Origin: CANLBN01 sp047638515
GTDB lineage: Bacteria; Pseudomonadota; Gammaproteobacteria; Pseudomonadales; Cellvibrionaceae
Reading direction: 5' to 3'
DNA length: 10,788 nucleotides
NCBI GenBank assembly: GCA_047638515.1
Contig: JBLIME010000080.1
Coordinates: 1 to 10,788, forward strand
The number at the start of each line of letters is the position of its first letter. Position 1 is the first letter of the stretch. The translations under genes were made by a program, and so were the position numbers. Positions 6,643 to 10,788 of this stretch are shown here, in pieces. The notes under the pieces are model-generated. The model made no database searches. It saw only the letters and a list, made by a program, of their open reading frames with translations, and had not been told where the DNA came from.

Positions 6643-7638
6643 ATGTATACGGATGAAAATTTAACAGAAGCAGTAACACAGGGGATTTTTACAGAGGAGT
6701 CTATTCAAAAATTTCGGCGCCATATGTTTTCGCAAAGAGCAACCGCCACTGCCGATGAAGAAAATTTCAAGTTGCTAGTAAGCTTCAACGATATCTTCGT
6801 AGTGATTGCCTGCGCGCTATTATTGTTTTCAATAAGCTGGGTGACTTACACTATTAGTCCAGTGCTCACCATGGTGTCCGTCTCAATGTTGTCGTGGGGG
6901 TTAGCGGAATTTTTTGTTTTAAAACGAAAAATGGCATTACCTGCAATCGTTTTATTAATTACCTTTGTAGGCGCTGTGTTCGCCTTAGTTCAATCGTTCT
7001 TTGGCAGCTTGTCCGAACTATCGGTAATGCTCGCCGGCGCTGCGTCATCACTTTCGGCTTGGCTTCATTGGCGACGATTTAAAGTGCCAATAACGGTAGC
7101 AGCAGGAGCAGTTACCGTAGTAATTTTCGTAATAGCGCTTGCGATATCGTTGGTTCCAGCGCTCGAAGGGTATACGTCGTATCTGATATTTGTGTCTGGC
7201 CTTGGCGTATTTTTTGCCGCCATGTGCTGGGACGCAGCAGATTTGGGCAGAGTCTCAGGTAAAACTGATGTAGCATTTTGGCTTCATTTGGTTTCTGCGC
7301 CGCTTATTGTGCACCCAATATTCACTAATTTAGGAATACTAAAAGGCAATGATAGCGTGTTGATCACTGTCGTCATCGTGGCTTTGTACATAGTACTTTC
7401 CGTGATTTCAGTAACAATAGACCGGCGGGCTTTTATGGTCTCGTCTTTAGTTTACGTCTTATACGCATTAACACAGCTATTTAAAACCTATGGATTTGCT
7501 AGTGATAGCTTTGCCTATGTCGGCATAATTATTGGCTTTTCATTACTGCTGCTATCTGGCCTCTGGCATCGATCGCGCAGTGCTTTATTTACCATAATGC
7601 CTGTATCTATCAAAAATAAAGTCCCCGACGTTAAGTGA
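6643..7638 (+). CDS. Conserved hypothetical integral membrane protein, about ten helices
   Basis: This 331-residue protein has a soluble N-terminus of about 48 residues with charged residues (EEN near 39-41) and then about ten hydrophobic segments, near 51-70, 72-92, 99-120, 125-142, 149-171, 178-197, 211-233, 239-259, 264-282 and 290-308. Conserved-looking motifs are FNDIFV at the start of helix 1, LHWRRFKVPITVAAGA before helix 5, and VAFWLHLVSAPLIVHP at helix 7. It resembles a widespread family of uncharacterised proteobacterial inner-membrane proteins; no function is known to me. AAAGAGA at 6632-6638 gives a reasonable ribosome binding site for the ATG. An ATG at 6624 is out of frame. No frameshift or stop is apparent, unlike the genes on both sides. 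No partner gene is adjacent. Confidence 0.88.
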   Translation: MYTDENLTEAVTQGIFTEESIQKFRRHMFSQRATATADEENFKLLVSFNDIFVVIACALLLFSISWVTYTISPVLTMVSVSMLSWGLAEFFVLKRKMALPAIVLLITFVGAVFALVQSFFGSLSELSVMLAGAASSLSAWLHWRRFKVPITVAAGAVTVVIFVIALAISLVPALEGYTSYLIFVSGLGVFFAAMCWDAADLGRVSGKTDVAFWLHLVSAPLIVHPIFTNLGILKGNDSVLITVVIVALYIVLSVISVTIDRRAFMVSSLVYVLYALTQLFKTYGFASDSFAYVGIIIGFSLLLLSGLWHRSRSALFTIMPVSIKNKVPDVK

Positions 7639-7694
7639 AGCTCAATAGGCTTCAACCAAGTTAGCCGAGCGCCTTTACAAAAATTGCCTCGGCT
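7636..7694 (+). terminator. Two weak stem-loops after the membrane-protein gene
   Basis: TGAAGC (7636-7641, overlapping the TGA stop) pairs with GCTTCA (7649-7654). AGCCGAG (7663-7669) pairs with CTCGGCT (7688-7694) across an 18-base loop. Neither is followed by a T-run. They may mark the 3' end of the transcript, but a Rho-independent terminator is not demonstrated. Confidence 0.3.
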
Positions 7695-7878
7695 TACAGT
7701 AAATCCTCGTCGCAACACCTGCGTTATATGAAGATGGCGCTTTAATTTAAATTGACGGTTTCTCTGCAATAGCTGGGCGATTAAAAGCACAAATAAAAAA
7801 GCAGACTTAGATGCATTTTTAAGGGATATTATATTGCTACATATAGTCTAATTGTTGTAGGTGTAATTAAGACTCTAT

Positions 7879-9073
7879 TTACCAATAAGCTTGACCGCGC
7901 GCAGTCGTCCTCGTCGGCACACACGGGGCCCGATTGACAAACTTTTTATTGGCCATTGGGCCTTTTTGTAAATCTATTCCGCTAATAAACGAGCCATCGC
8001 CCGATACCTTCAGTTTTTTCATGCTAGCTTCTGCTTGCCCTAAACGTTGTAACTGCGGAGGTAATAGTCTTAGCCAGTAATCACCTGTTACTAGTCGAGG
8101 GACAATATGAAAGTCGTCCCAGCTACTTGTTGTGGTAGCCACCCGTTCACACTGTTCGTCTAATAGCTCTATATTGACGTCGCTTAACCCCCGTTCAACA
8201 TCATTTTCTAGCAAGTATATAGTGCCATCAATCTCGGTCGTCAAGATCACGAGAAAATCGAGTTTGGCAACTGTGCCGAGTCGCAGCACTAATTTTAGAC
8301 CCGAAAGCCGAAGTGACCACTGAGGTTCTTTAACGTTGATGTATCCCTCACCCGATACTCACAGCCCGATGGACGGATAGTTGGTCAATAAAGGCCGCAC
8401 CGGCAGCGTTCGTGTGCGCCTTATGGCAGCCACCGTCGACGGTGGAACCTACACCGAGCAGAAGCTGCACCTCGTCGTACATGACACCGTTATCGTTGTC
8501 ATCCAGAAACATTTGCGTCGAAACGGCATCTTTATTAGCTATTAGCTGAGCGTTGAACAGCCAGTCAAGCTGTCGCGGGTTTTGCCCGATGGCAACAAAC
8601 AGCTGAATGCTCAGCGCGATTTTTCTCGCGTCGACATGGCTGGCATTGACGCCAAGTCATAACGGCTGAGACTTTCCGTGAAGCTACCCGTATAGCTGGT
8701 TTGCTGTGAAGCAAAGGAATGCGCAATTCCTAAATTTATGCGTTAGCCCTTGGTCAAATGCTTACTCGCCGCTAAAGTTAGCGACGTGACATCGTTTGCC
8801 GCGCTTAGTGTGTAATTTAGTTGATTACGCAAACTCGTGTCGTTAAGCCTACGATTGATCAGCAATGTGTCTATTGTCTGTTCAATATCACCTGATGGCC
8901 GCCAATTGAAGGTGTTGGTAAGGGCCGTGCGATAAATTTAGGCAGATGCGCGCCCATTAATATCGGTATTGGTAGCGTTAGACTCACGTATGTCCTGCTA
9001 TTGCTTGAATAGCCACTTGAAGCTCTGAGCGTTCGCCTAACGGAATAGCGCCGCTGAGTCTAAGCTCATCTCG
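7879..9073 (-). pseudogene. Outer-membrane usher-like protein of a DUF4402 fimbrial system, C-terminal part, decayed
   Basis: Reading from 9073 towards 7879 on the minus strand, usher-like sequence can be followed through several frames. RDELRLSGAIPLGERSELQ (from 9073) is followed by a shift near 8985 to ESNATNTDINGRASA, a TAA at 8940-8938, beta-barrel-like strands ending LAASKHLTKG, and a TAA at 8745-8743. Then comes SFTESLSRYDL, a shift at about 8653 to GVNASHVDARKIALSIQL, and FLDDNDNGVMYDEVQ with a TGA at 8350-8348. Another shift near 8330 leads into EPQWSLRLSGLKLVLRLG and the final frame (8289-7879) containing VAKLDFLVILTTEIDGTIYL. The last parts match the carboxypeptidase-regulatory-like ending of ushers that export DUF4402 pilins. 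Only about 390 codons remain, well short of a full usher, so the N-terminal portion is missing. At least three stops and three frameshifts make function impossible. Confidence 0.7.
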
Positions 9074-9082
9074 CATGCGCAT

Positions 9083-9424
9083 GGGGTCACCGGTGAAATT
9101 ATTGAGAAACATATCAATACCCGGCCCCGACAAGGTGACGCAGTCATTATCGGGTAGTGGAACGGTATAGGTTCTGTTAGATTGACCGTTGACTATAAAT
9201 TACGCAGAAGTGCCTAGGCTCCATGGTATGAGCGCGACACTGCGGGCTCTGCGGTTGCCACTAGTGCTAACACTTACGAAACCACCATTACCGAGAACAA
9301 AGCTGCCAGAGGACAAGGCCTGCACATTCTCGTTACCAATGGCTTGGGGTTATGCCCAAATGACTAGAGGTATCGCGAACGCTAAAAGAACGTCGACCAG
9401 TAGGATTGGCAAGTAAAGTTTCAT
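9083..9424 (-). pseudogene. Second DUF4402 pilin-like gene, truncated and with two stops
   Basis: From ATG at 9424 the minus strand encodes a signal peptide (MKLYLPILLVDVLLAFAIP...) and then a TAA at 9352-9350 (codon 25). The same frame continues with SGSFVLGNGGFVSVSTSGNR, another TAA at 9202-9200 (codon 75), and then FIVNGQSNRTYTVPLP and TLSGPGIDMFLNNFTGDP. This follows the DUF4402 pattern of a GxFxxGxGGxVxVSxSGxR strand pair, then a GxxxxTYTxxLP strand, then a NNFT strand. The usual end (a VGATLTVGAxQxxGxY strand and a final VxY) is absent; after about 9083 the sequence becomes usher-like. No good ribosome binding site precedes the ATG. It is a pseudogene, probably of a minor or tip pilin. 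Confidence 0.7.
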
Positions 9425-9898
9425 CGGGAGGGTTTTTTGGACGAAAAGACATTAGCGATGTTCCAAGCTATCGCCATCAAAATGTCGTTTGTGCCGAGTA
9501 TGCGTAGCTATATATCTTACGGTAACAAACACCTTAATCGTGCTCAAAATGCTATTGCTTTACATACAATTAACACCACAAACTAAGACCTTGATAATTC
9601 GAAGGCCGTGGTTACTTAACAAGGTCAGGGATGCAATGAAAGTGGACTAAAAATGCCCGTTATTGACTTCTAGAGACCAACTTCAGGGGGTGTGGGATCA
9701 ACTTAGCCAGCTGCTAGCTATTAAGAACCGTTACAAACACAGTAAAATCGTGTTCCTAATTTGTCTGCATAAGCACAAGTACTATCAACTATGAATGTTG
9801 GCACCAGATTGAATCAAGAGCGACGCAGCTAAAAAATGCTTTGCTGCCTCTCCCTGTCCCATCAGACTTACTTATCGCTTTGTTCAAGCGACGGTTGC
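9425..9898. other. 474-base gap between the two pilin genes
   Basis: All three minus-strand frames are broken by many stops and no pilin, chaperone or usher motif was recognised. In related operons a periplasmic chaperone gene would be expected near here or after pilin 2, but none is visible. The plus-strand frame at 9841-10056 is the shadow of pilin 1. Apart from the hairpin at 9875-9891 nothing was seen. Confidence 0.5.
9875..9891 (-). terminator. Stem-loop just after the pilin stop codon
   Basis: On the minus strand TCGCTT and AAGCGA form a 6-bp stem around a five-base loop, starting eight bases after the pilin stop. No T-run follows. In pilin operons a hairpin here often causes partial termination or protects the abundant pilin message; that role is inferred. 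Confidence 0.4.
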
Positions 9899-10450
9899 TT
9901 AGTTGTACTCTACAGTCGCTGTCACGTCGCCAATATAATTACCATCAGCCTGGGATGCACCGACGGTTAGCTCGCCACCTAGGTAAATGGACTGGGCCCC
10001 CGAACCGCTCAACGTACCTTCCACAACTTCGCCGGATGTTGCGCCGGCACCGGTAAAGTCACTGATATTGCTCAACGCCATGGTGGTAGATGCAGCCGTG
10101 CCATCAGACAAAGTGGCAGCGGTGGACCAAGTAATGCTATAGGTTGCGCCGTTATCACCAGCGATGTCGAACTTGGCAGCGGTTGGAGTGGAACCTATGG
10201 TAGACAGAATAGCCCCTCCCGTCGCTGTACGGGCTCCACTGGTAGAAACCGTTACGGTGCCACCGGTAGAGCTAGGCGCAAATTGACCGAAGACCAGATC
10301 CGCTGATTTTGTGATCGCGATTGGCGTGATTACGGTGGCGGTCGACGTGGTTGACGCTGCGTCGGCACAGCTGTTGGATGCCCCGAAAACGACGATCGAA
10401 GCCAGCCCCGCACAATAAAAAACCTTGCTCTGAAAAATATATGAGTTCAT
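9899..10450 (-). CDS. DUF4402-domain fimbrial major pilin-like protein, intact
   Basis: This is a 183-residue secreted protein predicted to be the structural subunit of a chaperone-usher-like fimbria. The first 31 residues form a signal peptide with a lysine at 9, a hydrophobic core and an Ala-Asp-Ala cleavage site after residue 31. The mature part is rich in Thr, Ser, Gly and Ala, has no cysteine and follows the DUF4402 pattern: TATVITPIAITKSADLVFG, then GGTVTVSTSGARTATGG, a GATYSITWS strand, a GTLSGSGAQSIYLGGELTVG block, and the end GDVTATVEYN. On the minus strand the ATG is preceded by AGGGAA (10461-10456) at suitable spacing. It is the only unbroken member of the locus; the second pilin and the usher behind it are pseudogenes and no chaperone is present. 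Without export partners it is probably not assembled unless a second system elsewhere helps. Confidence 0.88.
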   Translation of the reverse strand: MNSYIFQSKVFYCAGLASIVVFGASNSCADAASTTSTATVITPIAITKSADLVFGQFAPSSTGGTVTVSTSGARTATGGAILSTIGSTPTAAKFDIAGDNGATYSITWSTAATLSDGTAASTTMALSNISDFTGAGATSGEVVEGTLSGSGAQSIYLGGELTVGASQADGNYIGDVTATVEYN

Positions 10451-10553
10451 TGCAATTCCCTGTTGAGTTTCGCCTCCGGATTATTGCCGTTAGCAATTAC
10501 TGGGTTTGATATCAGTTGGGGGGGAGGGCTAAAACACTGTACAGATGGTGGGA

Positions 10554-10568
10554 GCAGAGAAGCTCTGC
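10554..10568 (-). repeat. Small hairpin in the pilin leader
   Basis: GCAGAG at 10554-10559 pairs with CTCTGC at 10563-10568 around a three-base loop, about 105 bases upstream of the pilin ATG. It could be part of a structured 5' leader. The stem is short, so confidence in a function is low. Confidence 0.35.
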
Positions 10569-10602
10569 CCGAAGAAGCCAGAAAAAGTGTCGCAATCCCA
10601 CT

Positions 10603-10618
10603 GTCATAAAACTATGAC
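10603..10618. promoter_or_regulatory. Operator-like inverted repeat upstream of the pilin
   Basis: GTCATA (10603-10608) and TATGAC (10613-10618) form a perfect inverted repeat with a four-base spacer, about 155 bases before the pilin start codon. The size and symmetry suit a dimeric helix-turn-helix regulator. No regulator gene lies in the window, so the partner is unknown. Confidence 0.35.
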
Positions 10619-10788
10619 GCCCGTTAAACCCATGGCTTTGTAACCTTAGCTTTTAACAGATTAAAATATAACTTAACAGCGAACTATTATCTTTGCAACC
10701 CAAATCGCTCGCTTTAGATTAGCCAATAAAAAGGATAACCTTTGTTGGTCACCACTTAGTTTTTAAAAATACTACTACTCGTAAAAGA

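Larger units (their letters stand above)
10451..10788. other. Upstream region of the pilin gene
   Basis: No gene was recognised; the short minus-strand frame from 10496 is a shadow of the pilin gene. The region holds a 16-base inverted repeat (10603-10618) and a hairpin (10554-10568), both in the probable leader or promoter zone. No confident -35/-10 pair for the pilin was found on the minus strand. Confidence 0.5.

Noticed and set aside
7839..7876. TAGTCT...AGACT imperfect inverted repeat after the membrane-protein region
   Set aside because: It needs a bulge, is AT-rich and short, and has no T-run; too weak to call.
8430..8445. 16-bp perfect palindrome CCACCGTCGACGGTGG
   Set aside because: It lies within usher-derived coding sequence encoding TVDGG, so symmetry probably comes from the codons.
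5185..9352. Stop-codon readthrough or an altered genetic code explaining the interrupted genes
   Set aside because: TGA, TAG and TAA all occur as interruptions and several frameshifts accompany them; the intact genes contain none in frame. No selenocysteine-type context is evident.
9189..9416. Plus-strand 75-residue frame as a gene
   Set aside because: It is antisense to the pilin 2 remnant, whose signal peptide and DUF4402 motifs are on the minus strand.

Overview
The window looks like a piece of a gammaproteobacterial chromosome, most likely from a marine or otherwise environmental lineage. That is an inference from gene families: a PAS-GGDEF-EAL protein, a prolyl-4-hydroxylase-like 2OG-Fe(II) oxygenase, a DksA/TraR-type zinc finger, a GFA-family zinc protein, a conserved ten-helix membrane protein and a DUF4402 fimbrial locus. 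Base composition is AT-rich on the left and visibly richer in G+C across the fimbrial locus on the right. Coding density is low. No tRNA, rRNA, CRISPR array, transposase, integrase or complete insertion sequence was recognised.

Layout. Bases 1-707 are non-coding, with small tandem repeats. Bases 708-2936 (+) encode a cytoplasmic PAS-coil-PAS-GGDEF-EAL cyclic-di-GMP enzyme whose catalytic motifs all look intact. Bases 2937-3833 hold no recognisable gene but contain three perfect stem-loops. Bases 3834-4538 (+) encode an intact 2OG-Fe(II) oxygenase. Bases 4539-5068 are non-coding and hold a 34-bp near-perfect palindrome with a GntR-operator-like core, and a separate 11-bp hairpin. Bases 5069-5893 (+) hold two decayed genes: a DksA/TraR-like regulator interrupted by TGA and frameshifts, and a GFA-family protein interrupted by TAG. 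Bases 5890-6550 hold two small open frames of doubtful status. Bases 6643-7638 (+) encode an intact ten-helix membrane protein.

The right end, on the minus strand, is the remains of a DUF4402-type fimbrial operon. The first pilin gene (10450-9899) is full length and has a signal peptide. A second pilin (from 9424) carries two in-frame stops and runs directly into the C-terminal part of an outer-membrane usher-like protein (about 9073-7879). The usher part carries further stops and frameshifts. No chaperone and no N-terminal part of the usher could be found. The simplest reading is an internal deletion that joined pilin 2 to the end of the usher, with point decay before or after it.

The main theme is gene decay between intact genes. 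All three stop codons occur as disruptions, and frameshifts are also present, so genuine pseudogenisation is more likely than recoding. The surviving genes do not form an obvious single pathway. The cyclic-di-GMP enzyme and the fimbrial genes both belong to surface-attachment biology, but nothing in the sequence ties them together directly. No clearly new multi-gene system was found. The best leads are the pilin-usher deletion fusion, the palindrome, and the paired hairpins upstream of the oxygenase gene.
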